NCBI RefSeq assembly: GCF_009192995.1
Contig: NZ_SDID01000003.1
Location: 19,381-83,380, forward strand
Direction of reading: 5' to 3'
Source: Sulfurimonas indica
Lineage (GTDB): Bacteria; Campylobacterota; Campylobacteria; Campylobacterales; Sulfurimonadaceae
DNA: 64,000 bases
The position numbers and the translations under genes were made by a program. The notes beneath the pieces are model-generated. The model saw nothing but the letters and a program-made list of their open reading frames with translations, was not told the origin of the DNA and did no database searches. Numbering within the stretch: the stretch's first letter is position 1; each line of letters begins with the position of its first letter. This document shows, in pieces, positions 34,301 to 43,935 of this stretch.

Positions 34301-36303
34301 TAAAAAAGATATTTATTACACTTATATTATTGGGGTTTTTATCGCCATTTGCGATACTTGCCTATTACTATTTTAATTATGATTATGATATCTCTTCACT
34401 TACAGAATATCACCCGGCACAGACAAGTCGTATCTATGATAAAAATGGAGAAAAAATAGCTAATATCTTTGATAAACAGCACCGTTATTATGCTCCTTTT
34501 GAAGAGATACCACCACGTATCATAGAAGCGCTTGTAGCCATTGAAGATACAACATTTTTCGAACACCCTGGTGTAAACTTCGATGCGATTTTTCGTGCGA
34601 TCATTAAAGATATCAAAGCAAGAAAGATGGTTGAGGGTGCGAGTACGATTACACAGCAGCTTGTAAAAAACAAACTTCTAACAAGAGAGAAAAAACTCTC
34701 ACGTAAGATAAAAGAACTTATCTACTCTTTTAAATTAGAGAATGCATTAACAAAAGAGCAGATTTTAGAGCGTTACTTGAATGAGATCTATTTTGGACAT
34801 GGATATTATGGAGTAAAGACAGCAGCAGATGGTTATTTTCATAAAAAGCTTGCAGATTTGACACTCAAAGAGATGGCTATCTTAGTAGGGCTTCCAAAGG
34901 CACCAAGTACCTATGCTCCGACAAAAAATTATGAGATTTCGATGGGAAGAGCCAATCGTGTAATTACAAGAATGTATACACTTGGCTGGATAGACGATAC
35001 TACATTTGAGAGTGCACTTGCTGAGAGTCCGACTGTATATGATGATACATTGACACAAAACAGAGCGCCTTTTATCGTAGATGAAGTAGCCCGTCGATTT
35101 AAAAAGATGGGACTTGATGATCTGAAAACAGGAGGTTATGAGATCTATACAACGGTTGACCTCCGCTTGCAGCAAGCAGGCCGTGAGTCACTGCAGTATG
35201 CTTATAACCTGGCGTTAAAGAGAATTGAAAAGTATAAAGTAAAAGAGCAAGAAGAGCTCAAAAAAGCTCAAGAGAGAGGGGATACAGAGTTTCAACTCCA
35301 AGATGTCAATGTCTCTCAACTCAATGGTGCTTTGGTCTCACTCGATAGCAAAACGGGAGATATCTTAGCCCTTGTAGGCTCTGTTGATTATAAGAAGAGC
35401 TCGTACAACCGTGCCACACAGGGAAAACGCCAACCTGGTTCTGCTTTTAAACCTTTTATCTATCAAGTAGCCATAGATTTGGGTTACAGTGGTGCGACAC
35501 AGCTTGTTGATATTGCCAAAACATATGAGTATGAAAAGAATGGTGAAGAGATGAAGTGGCGTCCGAAAAACTATGAAAAAAACTATAAAGGACTCATTAC
35601 CCTGCGTGAGGCATTGATTCACTCACGTAACCTTGCTACTATCAACCTTGTCAATGATATCGGACTCGCCGAACTACTCAGAGATTTGAAAAAATTCCAT
35701 ATCAAAAATATTCCGAATGATCTCTCTATCTCACTGGGGACTATGTCTATGTCTCCATTGGAGCTGGCACAGTACTATACCTCTTTTTCAAACTATGGCA
35801 CGCAAGTCGTTCCTCATCTTATACTCTCAATCGATAAGAACAATGAGACGGTGTATGAGAAAGAAGAGCTCTCTTACTTTATTGCAAAACCTACGCAGTC
35901 TTTTATTATGACGACAATTTTACGTGATGTAGTTAATCGTGGTACGGGGCGTAGAGCTAGAGTAAAAGGGATAGAACTTGCTGGTAAAACAGGAACGACA
36001 AATAACAATATCGACGGATGGTTTGCAGGGTATTCACCAACGATTGAGACAGTTGTATGGTTTGGTAATGATGATAACTCACCAATGTACAAAAGAGAGA
36101 CAGGTGGACGCATTGCTGGTCCTGCTTTTGCCAATTATTTTAGAAATGTGTTAAGACTCTACCCACAGGTAAAGAGAAAGTTTGATGTGCCAGAGGGTAT
36201 CATTGAAGTAAATATGGGTGGACGAAAAGAGTACTTTAGTGATATCTCAAAACCACCGAGATCAGAACAGATCTCTGATCCCCAAGAGGAGTTGGTTTTT
36301 TAG
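34297..36303 (+). CDS. mrcA: Bifunctional penicillin-binding protein 1A
   Basis: Makes and crosslinks peptidoglycan. One N-terminal membrane anchor (about 4-24) is followed by the glycosyltransferase domain, with EDTTFFEHPG near residue 83 and EGASTITQQLVKN near 110. The transpeptidase domain carries SxxK in PGSAFKPF near 382, SRN near 442 and KTGTTNN near 565. Length 668 aa is typical. Last gene of the alaS run; its end is 9 nt from the convergent kinase gene. Confidence 0.93.
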   Translation: MIKKIFITLILLGFLSPFAILAYYYFNYDYDISSLTEYHPAQTSRIYDKNGEKIANIFDKQHRYYAPFEEIPPRIIEALVAIEDTTFFEHPGVNFDAIFRAIIKDIKARKMVEGASTITQQLVKNKLLTREKKLSRKIKELIYSFKLENALTKEQILERYLNEIYFGHGYYGVKTAADGYFHKKLADLTLKEMAILVGLPKAPSTYAPTKNYEISMGRANRVITRMYTLGWIDDTTFESALAESPTVYDDTLTQNRAPFIVDEVARRFKKMGLDDLKTGGYEIYTTVDLRLQQAGRESLQYAYNLALKRIEKYKVKEQEELKKAQERGDTEFQLQDVNVSQLNGALVSLDSKTGDILALVGSVDYKKSSYNRATQGKRQPGSAFKPFIYQVAIDLGYSGATQLVDIAKTYEYEKNGEEMKWRPKNYEKNYKGLITLREALIHSRNLATINLVNDIGLAELLRDLKKFHIKNIPNDLSISLGTMSMSPLELAQYYTSFSNYGTQVVPHLILSIDKNNETVYEKEELSYFIAKPTQSFIMTTILRDVVNRGTGRRARVKGIELAGKTGTTNNNIDGWFAGYSPTIETVVWFGNDDNSPMYKRETGGRIAGPAFANYFRNVLRLYPQVKRKFDVPEGIIEVNMGGRKEYFSDISKPPRSEQISDPQEELVF

Positions 36304-36312
36304 TGTTTACAT

Positions 36313-37251
36313 CTAGAGTTTTAAAGAGATAGTAAACATCGCTCCCTCGTTTACATTTTTGACAGTGATGGAGCCACTGTGTTTTTGGACTATCTGTGAG
36401 CTCATATAAAGACCGATTCCTGTCCCTTTCCCATCTGCTTTGGTTGTGACATTTGGTTTAAAAATTGAGCTAATAACAGCAGATGGGATACCCCCTGCAT
36501 TATCTTCAAACTCAATGATTCCAGCGTTTTCATTTTTATAGGTACGAATGCTAATGAAGCGATTTTGAATAGCTTTTTCATTAAAAGCATCTATGGTATT
36601 GCTGATAAGATTTAAAAAGAGATGTTTAAACTCATTGACCTGTCCACGAAGCACAATATCTTCTTGCGTCTCTACATTGACAGTAATGGTATTTTTGAGC
36701 AGTTCATCTTTCATAAGAACCTGTACGCTCTCCAAACACTCTGTAACTGAGAAATCCTGTGCATCTTTGGATGGTCTGAAAAATGTTCGAAATTCATTGA
36801 GGGTATTTATCATATGTGTTATTTGCATATGTGTCATCTCTGTTACTTCTTTGATGTAAGCTTCATCAACAAGCCCATTTTTAAAATCATTGAGTAGCAT
36901 ATCATTCATCATACTGAGTGAATTAAGCGGCTGCTTCCATTGGTGTGCCACAGCGTCCATCATCTCCCCCATAGCTGCCATCTTAGACTGTTGACGAAGC
37001 ATCATATCTTTTTTTGAGAGCGAAGCATTTTGGGCTACGTTGCGTTTGTCTATCTGTTTTAAAAAGTAGGTGTGATTTTTAACAAGTTTGGCATTTTTTT
37101 TCTTTTGGTTGTAGTAGAGCCCAATCAGTTCTTGGGTCTTTTCATAGAGTTTATCACAAGAGCTCTCATGGAGCTCTTTGATCTTTGAACGTTTGAAAAG
37201 TAAGTTTATCTCATCTATGAGCTTTTTACTTTCATCATCTTCTTGCTGCAT
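36313..37251 (-). CDS. Soluble histidine kinase without sensor domain
   Basis: A 312-residue kinase with no membrane helix. Residues 1-80 are charged and likely coiled coil. The H-box AHQWKQPLNSLSMM near residue 106 and the ATP domain, with N-box LISNTIDAF near 220 and DNAGGI and GTGIGLYMS after it, are complete. This H-box form is common in Campylobacterota. No response regulator is adjacent. It begins 9 nt after leuA, so the two are probably cotranscribed. Confidence 0.82.
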   Translation of the reverse strand: MQQEDDESKKLIDEINLLFKRSKIKELHESSCDKLYEKTQELIGLYYNQKKKNAKLVKNHTYFLKQIDKRNVAQNASLSKKDMMLRQQSKMAAMGEMMDAVAHQWKQPLNSLSMMNDMLLNDFKNGLVDEAYIKEVTEMTHMQITHMINTLNEFRTFFRPSKDAQDFSVTECLESVQVLMKDELLKNTITVNVETQEDIVLRGQVNEFKHLFLNLISNTIDAFNEKAIQNRFISIRTYKNENAGIIEFEDNAGGIPSAVISSIFKPNVTTKADGKGTGIGLYMSSQIVQKHSGSITVKNVNEGAMFTISLKL

Positions 37252-37260
37252 AGTAGCTCT

Positions 37261-38919
37261 TTAAGAAAAAGCCCTGTTAAGCGCACAGAACATCGCTTTT
37301 ATCGATGCAACAGTGATATCATTATCTGCTCCGACTCCAAAGCAAGAGAGGATCTCTTTGTTTTGGATTTCGATGTATGCGACTGCTTTTGCAGAGCTTT
37401 TGTCTCCACATGAGTGTTCAGCATATGATTTGATTGTAAAATCATTCTGATACTCTTTCATGAGTGCATTTTTGCATGCATCAATTGGGCCATTGCCTTG
37501 ACCTTCAGATGTAATCTCTTTGCCTTCATAGAGATACTTAAGCGTACATTTTGACACACCGTTATCGGTAGTCAGTGAGACATCTTTAAAAGTGATATGC
37601 TCTTTGACTCTAAAGTAAGTATCTTTAAATACTTCCAAAATCTCTTCAGGACTTAACTCTCTACCTTTTTCATCACTGAGTGCTTGCACAGCTCGACCAA
37701 TCTCAGGATGCATTGCTTTTGGAAGCTGGTAACCGTAGTTTTTCTCTAAAATGTATGCTACACCACCTTTACCTGATTGAGAGTTGATACGGATGATGGA
37801 CTCATAAGTCCTTCCAACATCAGCAGGGTCAATTGGCAAGTATGGAACCTCCCAGAAAGGGTCTTCTTTAGCATTTTGGTAGGCAAGACCTTTATTAATA
37901 GCATCTTGGTGTGAACCAGAAAATGCTGTGTATACAAGTTCTCCAACATATGGATGACGTGGGTGCGTTGGAAGTTCTGTAACACGCTCAACTATCTCGA
38001 CTACTTCATTAACATCAGAAAAATCAAGTCCACTGTCAATGCCTTGTGTTGTCATGTTGAGTGCCAATGTGATGATGTCAACATTTCCTGTACGCTCACC
38101 ATTGCTTAAAAGTGTTCCCTCAACTCTGTCAGCTCCTGCTAAAAGTGCAAGCTCAGTTGCTGCGATGGAAGTGCCTCTGTCATTGTGTGTATGCGTTGAG
38201 ATGATGACATTTTCTCTATTGTCCAAATGTCTGCTCATCCACTCGATCTGGTCTGCATAGATATTTGGTGTAGCCATCTCGACAGTTGCCGGTAAGTTGA
38301 TGATAACCTGACGTGTGTCACTGATACCCCAGCGAGCAGTTACTTCATTAGAGATGCGTGCAGCAAACTCCAACTCTGTCCCCGTGAAACTCTCTGGAGA
38401 GTACTCCAAGAAGATTTCCCCGTCATGTTCAGCTTCATACTTTTTCACCAAATCAACACCTTCAAGTGCCAAAGCGATAATCTCTTCTTGTGTTTTAGAA
38501 AAGACTATTTTCCTTTGTGCAACTGAAGTTGAGTTGTAAAGATGCACCGTTGCTTTTTTTACACCGCGAAGTGCTTCAAATGTTTTGGCAATCAAATGCT
38601 CACGTGCCTGAACAAGTACTTGAACCGTTACATCATCAGGAATTAGGTTGTCATCTACAAGTTTACGTAAAAAGTCAAATTCTACTTTAGAAGCAGAAGG
38701 AAATCCCACCTCTATCTCTTTAAATCCGAGTTTGAGTAAGAGTGTAAAAAGTTCAAGTTTTTTATCCATGTCCATAGGGTTTATAAGTGCTTGATTACCA
38801 TCACGTAAATCTACACTACACCAACGAGGCGCTTTTGTAATTGTATTATCTGGCCATTTTCTGTCTGGCAAATCTATTTTTGGATAAGGCTTATATTTGC
38901 CTTTTGGAATGTGATTCAT
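37261..38919 (-). CDS. leuA: 2-isopropylmalate synthase, long form
   Basis: First committed step of leucine synthesis: acetyl-CoA plus 2-oxoisovalerate. The N-terminal domain has DLRDGNQAL near residue 38, which binds the metal, and HNDRG near 240. The C-terminal regulatory domain, where leucine usually inhibits, starts near residue 420. At 552 aa with this N-terminus it is the longer LeuA type found in actinobacteria and yeast rather than the E. coli type. The start is ATG 38919 with an AAAGGA site; GTG 38934 overlaps that site and is rejected. Confidence 0.93.
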   Translation of the reverse strand: MNHIPKGKYKPYPKIDLPDRKWPDNTITKAPRWCSVDLRDGNQALINPMDMDKKLELFTLLLKLGFKEIEVGFPSASKVEFDFLRKLVDDNLIPDDVTVQVLVQAREHLIAKTFEALRGVKKATVHLYNSTSVAQRKIVFSKTQEEIIALALEGVDLVKKYEAEHDGEIFLEYSPESFTGTELEFAARISNEVTARWGISDTRQVIINLPATVEMATPNIYADQIEWMSRHLDNRENVIISTHTHNDRGTSIAATELALLAGADRVEGTLLSNGERTGNVDIITLALNMTTQGIDSGLDFSDVNEVVEIVERVTELPTHPRHPYVGELVYTAFSGSHQDAINKGLAYQNAKEDPFWEVPYLPIDPADVGRTYESIIRINSQSGKGGVAYILEKNYGYQLPKAMHPEIGRAVQALSDEKGRELSPEEILEVFKDTYFRVKEHITFKDVSLTTDNGVSKCTLKYLYEGKEITSEGQGNGPIDACKNALMKEYQNDFTIKSYAEHSCGDKSSAKAVAYIEIQNKEILSCFGVGADNDITVASIKAMFCALNRAFS

Positions 38920-38981
38920 TATGAATCCTTTCACTTGAAGTTTTTTAATAACACACTCTTACATTTGTTATTAATGACGGA

Positions 38982-38987
38982 ATTATA
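38982..38987 (-). promoter_or_regulatory. -10 box for leuA
   Basis: Read on the minus strand: TATAAT in the context TTCGCTATAATTCCGTCATT, 62 nt upstream of the start. The leader contains no clear leucine-rich attenuator peptide. Confidence 0.6.
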
Positions 38988-39060
38988 GCGAATTTGGAAG
39001 TTTTTAAAAAGAATTTTTGAAGTTAGTTTTTATTTTAAAGGATAATTTTTATTGTTTAAG

Positions 39061-39095
39061 GTGCTTTTCTCCCAAAAAGGGAGAAATATTAGCAC
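39061..39095 (-). terminator. Hairpin at the 3' end of glnA
   Basis: Outer arms GTGCT/AGCAC and inner arms TTCTCCC/GGGAGAA form a strong stem-loop overlapping the glnA stop codon. No clear U-tract follows, so it may protect the mRNA end rather than terminate. Confidence 0.5.
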
Positions 39096-40519
39096 TGGTA
39101 AGTAGTTTTAAACTCGTAAGCAGTTGGACGACCCTCATCTGGGAATACGTCACGCTCGAATTTGTAACCTTGGTATGTATTGATCATTTCATCAGTAAAT
39201 ACTGGTTTTAGGAAGTCATGATCTGCAATAAGACCCTCTAATGCTTCACGTAGTGTGTGTGGCATTTGTTGGATTCCTCTTTCACGAATCTCATCAAGAG
39301 TAAGTTCAAACAGATCTTCATCCATTGGACCAACAGGAGTCAGTTTGTGTTTGATTCCATCAAGTCCAGCCATCATCATTACAGCGAATGCAAGGTAAGG
39401 ACAAGCAGTAGAATCTGGGAATCTCATCTCAATACGAGTAGCTTTTTCACCTGCACCATAAGGGATACGACAAGCAGCTGAACGGTTTTGTGAAGAGTAA
39501 GTAAGAATACTTGGAGCTTCAAAACCAGGGATAAGACGCTTGTAAGAGTTTGTTGAAGCATTTGTAAATGCAGCAACAGCTTTAGCGTGTTTGAAGATAC
39601 CAGCAGCATAGTTAAGTGCTAACTCTGAAAGGTTACCGTAGTTTCCTTCTGTATAGAAAAGGTTTTTACCATCTTTCCAAAGTGATTGGTGAACGTGCAT
39701 ACCGTTACCATTGTCACCATAAAGTGGTTTAGGCATAAATGTAGCAGTTTTACCATTGAGGTGAGCGATCATTTTTACAACATATTTGTATTTTTGAACA
39801 TTATCTGCAGCAGTGATGATATCACCAAAAACGATACCGATTTCACCTTGACCCTGTGCAACTTCGTGGTGACCAAGAACAACTTCAAGACCAACTTGCT
39901 CTAAAACTTGCATCATCTCAGCACGCATATCTACCATAGAGTCTGTTGGTGCAACTGGGAAGTAACCACCTTTAGTACCTGGACGGTGTGCAGTATTGTA
40001 CATATCTTCATAGTGTGTATTAGAGTTCCACTCACCCTCTTCAGAATCTACTCTGTATCCTGCTTCATTGATGTTATCAACAAACTTCACATCATCGAAG
40101 ATAAAAAATTCATTCTCTGGTCCAAAGTATGCAGCATCAGCAATACCGATCTCTTCAGCATGTTTCAATGCTTTTTTAGCGATTGAACGTGGACATTTTT
40201 CATAAAGCTCACCTTTGTAGATATCAAAAATATCACAAATAAGGATTACTGTCGGATCAGCAGTAAAAGGATCTAAGAAAGCTGTTGGAACGTCTGGTTT
40301 TAAAATCATATCTGATTTGTTGATTGGTTGCCACGCTTCGATTGAAGAGCCGTCAAATGGAAAACCATTCTCTAAGTTCTCAGCATTTACTGCAGAGTAG
40401 CGGTAAGTAAGGTGATGCCATGCACCTTTTATGTCTGTAAATCTTAAATCTACGAATTGAACATCATTATCTTCACAAAATGTAAAGAATTCTTCTATAC
40501 TATTAACGAATTTTCCCAT
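39089..40519 (-). CDS. glnA: Glutamine synthetase type I
   Basis: Makes glutamine from glutamate, ammonia and ATP. The 476-residue protein has DGSSIEAWQ near residue 51, the GMHVHQSLW active-site segment near 268, and [11 protein letters not shown] at the N-terminus. No adenylylation-loop sequence was checked in detail. The start is ATG 40519, with GGAG placed 8 nt upstream; the in-frame extension to 40546 lacks a ribosome site. Confidence 0.95.
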   Translation of the reverse strand: MGKFVNSIEEFFTFCEDNDVQFVDLRFTDIKGAWHHLTYRYSAVNAENLENGFPFDGSSIEAWQPINKSDMILKPDVPTAFLDPFTADPTVILICDIFDIYKGELYEKCPRSIAKKALKHAEEIGIADAAYFGPENEFFIFDDVKFVDNINEAGYRVDSEEGEWNSNTHYEDMYNTAHRPGTKGGYFPVAPTDSMVDMRAEMMQVLEQVGLEVVLGHHEVAQGQGEIGIVFGDIITAADNVQKYKYVVKMIAHLNGKTATFMPKPLYGDNGNGMHVHQSLWKDGKNLFYTEGNYGNLSELALNYAAGIFKHAKAVAAFTNASTNSYKRLIPGFEAPSILTYSSQNRSAACRIPYGAGEKATRIEMRFPDSTACPYLAFAVMMMAGLDGIKHKLTPVGPMDEDLFELTLDEIRERGIQQMPHTLREALEGLIADHDFLKPVFTDEMINTYQGYKFERDVFPDEGRPTAYEFKTTYQC

Positions 40520-40548
40520 TAATTTTCTCCTGATTTTTATCTGCACAT

Positions 40549-40554
40549 AGTATA
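40549..40554 (-). promoter_or_regulatory. -10 box for glnA
   Basis: On the minus strand TATACT, 29 nt upstream of the glnA ATG. No sigma-54 (-24/-12) pattern was seen in this 176-nt gap, in contrast to many enteric glnA promoters. Confidence 0.5.
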
Positions 40555-40695
40555 TCTCATAAATTAATAATGGCAGGTTTAATTTTGATTAAAAAATAGT
40601 CATCTTGTTGATTTGTTTCGTAAAGTTATAGTTTTATATGTTTGTGGTCATTACGCAAGAAATTAAATTTAGCGAAAAGAAACAAAGTAGTAACT

Positions 40696-42450
40696 TTATT
40701 CTTTTAAGATACTGCAACCAATAGGAGTTTGATGTTTTTTAGACTCTTTTTTTATTTCTCCCATAATTACATCGAAATTTTCTAACAGACTTTGTGCTTG
40801 TATTTCTAGAATAGCAGCAGAGACACTTAAAAGATTGAAATTTCTTTGAATCCCAAATCTATCTTGAGTACTAATATAACCTCTTTGTCTGTCATCTCGA
40901 GAATATATGGATGATACCTCTTCTTTAAATTTTTTTTGAATGCTCCCAACAGACCGATATACAGTTGGGTAGTCTATATTTTTAAAGCCGACAAAAAAAT
41001 CATCACCTCCAATATGTGCTATAAAACTCTTACTGCTAAACTCTTTTTTTAGAATTTCACTAAAGAGTAAGATTACCCGATCACCAGTACGAAAACCATA
41101 ACTGTCATTAAAAGGTTTAAAGTCATTGAAGTCAAAATATACAAATGTATGAAAAGACGATTTATCAGTGTGGAAGGACTCTTTTATAAACTTTTTTATA
41201 CTGTCATTACCAGGAAGCTTTGTCAATGGATTTTTTTGTGTTGCTAAGGCAACATTTCTTTTATAAGAGATACTTAAGAGGTTGTTTGAGTTGATAAACC
41301 CCAGATATTTGCCATTATTCGTTACAAATAGGCCTTGCAGGTCACCTTTTGCATTATGATACACTTCTAAAATTTTATCAACGCTCCAACTGATTTCAAC
41401 ACGAACAATATTTTTATCTTTGATATATTTGCTTAATTTCTTTCCATTGTCATCATTCTGTACCAAAGACATACCATATTGGGAATATGATAAATCTCTT
41501 ATCTCATTTTCACAGATTATACCTTTGACAATACTGTGTTTGTCAATGACAGGTATAAAATGAAGCTCTTTATTCTGTTTAAAGTATTGGAAAATTTTTT
41601 TAAAATTTAGATCTTCTATGAATAAAGGAACCATATATGTTATTTGTTTAGAGTCAATACTATTAGCAGTATGGGTTCTAGAGTCATCTTCATAGATTTT
41701 TTTGATATTGAGATAATTTTTTTGAATATTTGCTATATCTAATGTCGGTTTTTGAACAAAATAACCTTGTAGCAGATTGGCACCTATCTCTTTACAGATA
41801 TAATATTCTTCTTTTGTTTCTACACCTTCGGCTATAACAGTTATACCCATTGTATGAGCGATATTGATAATATGCTGACAAAAAAGTCTCTTTTTATTGT
41901 CATTTTGTATATTTTCTATAAAAAATCTATCGATTTTGATAAAGTCTGCTTCTGCGTAGTAAAGCATTTGAAATCCTGCTATACCTGTACCGAAATCATC
42001 AATGGCAATAGCAAAACCACTCTGTTTGTATCGTCGTACAAGATTTGTTACAGAGCTTGGATCACTAAGGGTACCTCGTTCACTTAATTCAAAACAGGCA
42101 CACTCTTTATCGAGTTTGTATTTTTGTAAAATTTTTTCGGTATTTCCAAGTTTAAAATCAGGCATATAAAGAATACGGTTATCAAGATTATAAAATATTT
42201 TTAGATTTTTAATATCTATGTTTGAAAACTTCTCGAAAGCTTTGAGTCGTAGTTCAATATCTAACTGATATAAGATACCATCATGAAATGCTTCATCAAA
42301 AAGAGCGAAAATAGAATGAAAACCACCTGCTTTGTCAACATTTCTCAAAAGAGCCTCTACAGCGAAAATTTCTCCACTTTGAATATGTACTATTGGTTGA
42401 AATGCAAAATCAAGTTCTGCAGTAATTGTTTTCCATCGGTTACTTAGCAA
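40696..42450 (-). CDS. EAL-CBS-GGDEF c-di-GMP protein
   Basis: A 584-residue soluble protein. The N-terminal EAL phosphodiesterase domain appears active: EALLR near 33, ELSE for a metal ligand, DDFGTG, IKID and EGVET are present. Residues about 270-400 form a CBS pair that may bind a nucleotide. The C-terminal GGDEF domain has GGDDF, an unusual variant that could be inactive or regulatory. The start is TTG 42450 with an AAAGAG site. It may both break down and sense c-di-GMP. Confidence 0.85.
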   Translation of the reverse strand: MLSNRWKTITAELDFAFQPIVHIQSGEIFAVEALLRNVDKAGGFHSIFALFDEAFHDGILYQLDIELRLKAFEKFSNIDIKNLKIFYNLDNRILYMPDFKLGNTEKILQKYKLDKECACFELSERGTLSDPSSVTNLVRRYKQSGFAIAIDDFGTGIAGFQMLYYAEADFIKIDRFFIENIQNDNKKRLFCQHIINIAHTMGITVIAEGVETKEEYYICKEIGANLLQGYFVQKPTLDIANIQKNYLNIKKIYEDDSRTHTANSIDSKQITYMVPLFIEDLNFKKIFQYFKQNKELHFIPVIDKHSIVKGIICENEIRDLSYSQYGMSLVQNDDNGKKLSKYIKDKNIVRVEISWSVDKILEVYHNAKGDLQGLFVTNNGKYLGFINSNNLLSISYKRNVALATQKNPLTKLPGNDSIKKFIKESFHTDKSSFHTFVYFDFNDFKPFNDSYGFRTGDRVILLFSEILKKEFSSKSFIAHIGGDDFFVGFKNIDYPTVYRSVGSIQKKFKEEVSSIYSRDDRQRGYISTQDRFGIQRNFNLLSVSAAILEIQAQSLLENFDVIMGEIKKESKKHQTPIGCSILKE

Positions 42451-42476
42451 TATATCTCTTTCTTTGGTGTTGAAAA

Positions 42477-42482
42477 ATTATA
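42477..42482 (-). promoter_or_regulatory. -10 box for the EAL-CBS-GGDEF gene
   Basis: TATAAT on the minus strand, 26 nt upstream of the TTG start. Confidence 0.5.
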
Positions 42483-42513
42483 GTGTAGCTATATTACGAA
42501 GTGATTACAGAGT

Positions 42514-43893
42514 TTAAAACTTTATTCTAAAAGTTGAGCCTTCATTCTCAATACTCTCAACTTCAAGTTTAAAACCGTGAAGATTGACAATGTTGTTGAC
42601 TAAAAAGAGCCCAAGTCCGAGGGAGTTGTTCCATTTGTTTGTATGGGCTCTGTAGAATTTTTGTGTGATGTTCTCTAAGTCTTTTTTAGAGATTCCTATA
42701 CCGGTATCGACAACTTCAAAGCTATCTTTAGTGATGTTGATGTGTACTTCATCTTCAGAGTATTTAAAAGCATTCTCAATTAAGTTACATGCAACGATAC
42801 CAAAGAGTGTCTCATCCGCTTCTATTGTGATATCTTTATCTCCACTGATGATTGTCTCTCTGTTATGGTAGTTGATTTTTATATTGTCAACACATTCACT
42901 GAGTAGCTCATAGAGGTTTATTTTTCGTTTTTTGAGGTTTTGCTGCCCGCTGTCAAGTTTGATAGAAAGGCGGAGTGTATCTATGAGCTCACTAAGCTTT
43001 ACACCGTTTTTATGGATTTTTTCCAAGAATTTTTTACGTATATTTGGATTGATATCTGCATCATCAAGCAGTGTTTGTGAGTAGCCGTTCACAACGGCAA
43101 TAGGGTTTTTAAACTCATGAGAGATTGCAGAGATGATATCATCTTTTTGTTTGTTGGACTCTTGAAGTCTTTGGGTGTATTTTGATTTTTGCTTCTCTTT
43201 TTTTACGATGATTTGTGAGACTTTTGTTAAAAGATTGGTAATGTATGCAAACTCTTGAGAGTAATCAGAAGAGATGTAGGTAGATTTTTTCTTTTTTGTC
43301 AAAGATTTTAAAAAGTCAACTATCTTATTGGTTTCATACTCTATCTCTTTATTGACTTTGTAGCTTGCCATCAAAACAGCTATAAAGAAGATAATGATAG
43401 CTGCAAGGATTTTCAGACCAAGGCTGAATATTTCATTCTGGATGCCATTGATCTCCTGTGCCAGACGGATATAGATTATTTTATTGTGGATGGTGAACTT
43501 TTTAACAACATAAAGCAGGTCTTTATCAAGTGTTTTGGAGTGTCGGATTTTATAACCGATGCCATCTTCCCTTGCCTGCATAATCTCATCACGATATTTG
43601 TGATTATCCATCGTTGTTTTATCTTTATGTGATTCTGCAAGAATATTACCGTTTTCATCAATAAGTGTCAGTCTCAGATTGAGTCTCTTTTTGACATCAA
43701 GAGCAAGTTTATCAAGGTTAGTATCATTGTTGATAGTAAGTGAGAGAAGTTCAATGTCCTGCGTGAGAGCATCTTTACTACTCGCAATATAGAACTCATA
43801 GGTCCAGTAGTAAACGATACCACCGACAATGAGAAAGAGGCTGAGAAAAAGTGTTAAAAATTTTCTAAGAACTATTTGATGAAACTTTAACAA
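42514..43893 (-). CDS. PhoR-like membrane histidine kinase
   Basis: A 459-residue sensor kinase: helices near 12-30 and 163-185, with a short periplasmic domain between, a charged linker, H-box SHEFKNPIAVV near 256, N-box NLIENAFKYS near 371, and the VDTGIGIS and GLGLFLV ATP motifs. The start is TTG 43893 after a GGGGG-rich ribosome site. As the last gene of the pst set it probably senses phosphate status through PstSCAB and PhoU. The expected response regulator gene is not in the window. Confidence 0.83.
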   Translation of the reverse strand: MLKFHQIVLRKFLTLFLSLFLIVGGIVYYWTYEFYIASSKDALTQDIELLSLTINNDTNLDKLALDVKKRLNLRLTLIDENGNILAESHKDKTTMDNHKYRDEIMQAREDGIGYKIRHSKTLDKDLLYVVKKFTIHNKIIYIRLAQEINGIQNEIFSLGLKILAAIIIFFIAVLMASYKVNKEIEYETNKIVDFLKSLTKKKKSTYISSDYSQEFAYITNLLTKVSQIIVKKEKQKSKYTQRLQESNKQKDDIISAISHEFKNPIAVVNGYSQTLLDDADINPNIRKKFLEKIHKNGVKLSELIDTLRLSIKLDSGQQNLKKRKINLYELLSECVDNIKINYHNRETIISGDKDITIEADETLFGIVACNLIENAFKYSEDEVHINITKDSFEVVDTGIGISKKDLENITQKFYRAHTNKWNNSLGLGLFLVNNIVNLHGFKLEVESIENEGSTFRIKF

Positions 43894-43935
43894 CTTCTAC
43901 CCCCTTATTGTATTTATAGATACAATTTTAACAAA

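Noticed and set aside
40520..40695. Sigma-54 promoter for glnA
   Set aside because: No GG-N10-GC pair of the right type was found; a TATACT box fits better.
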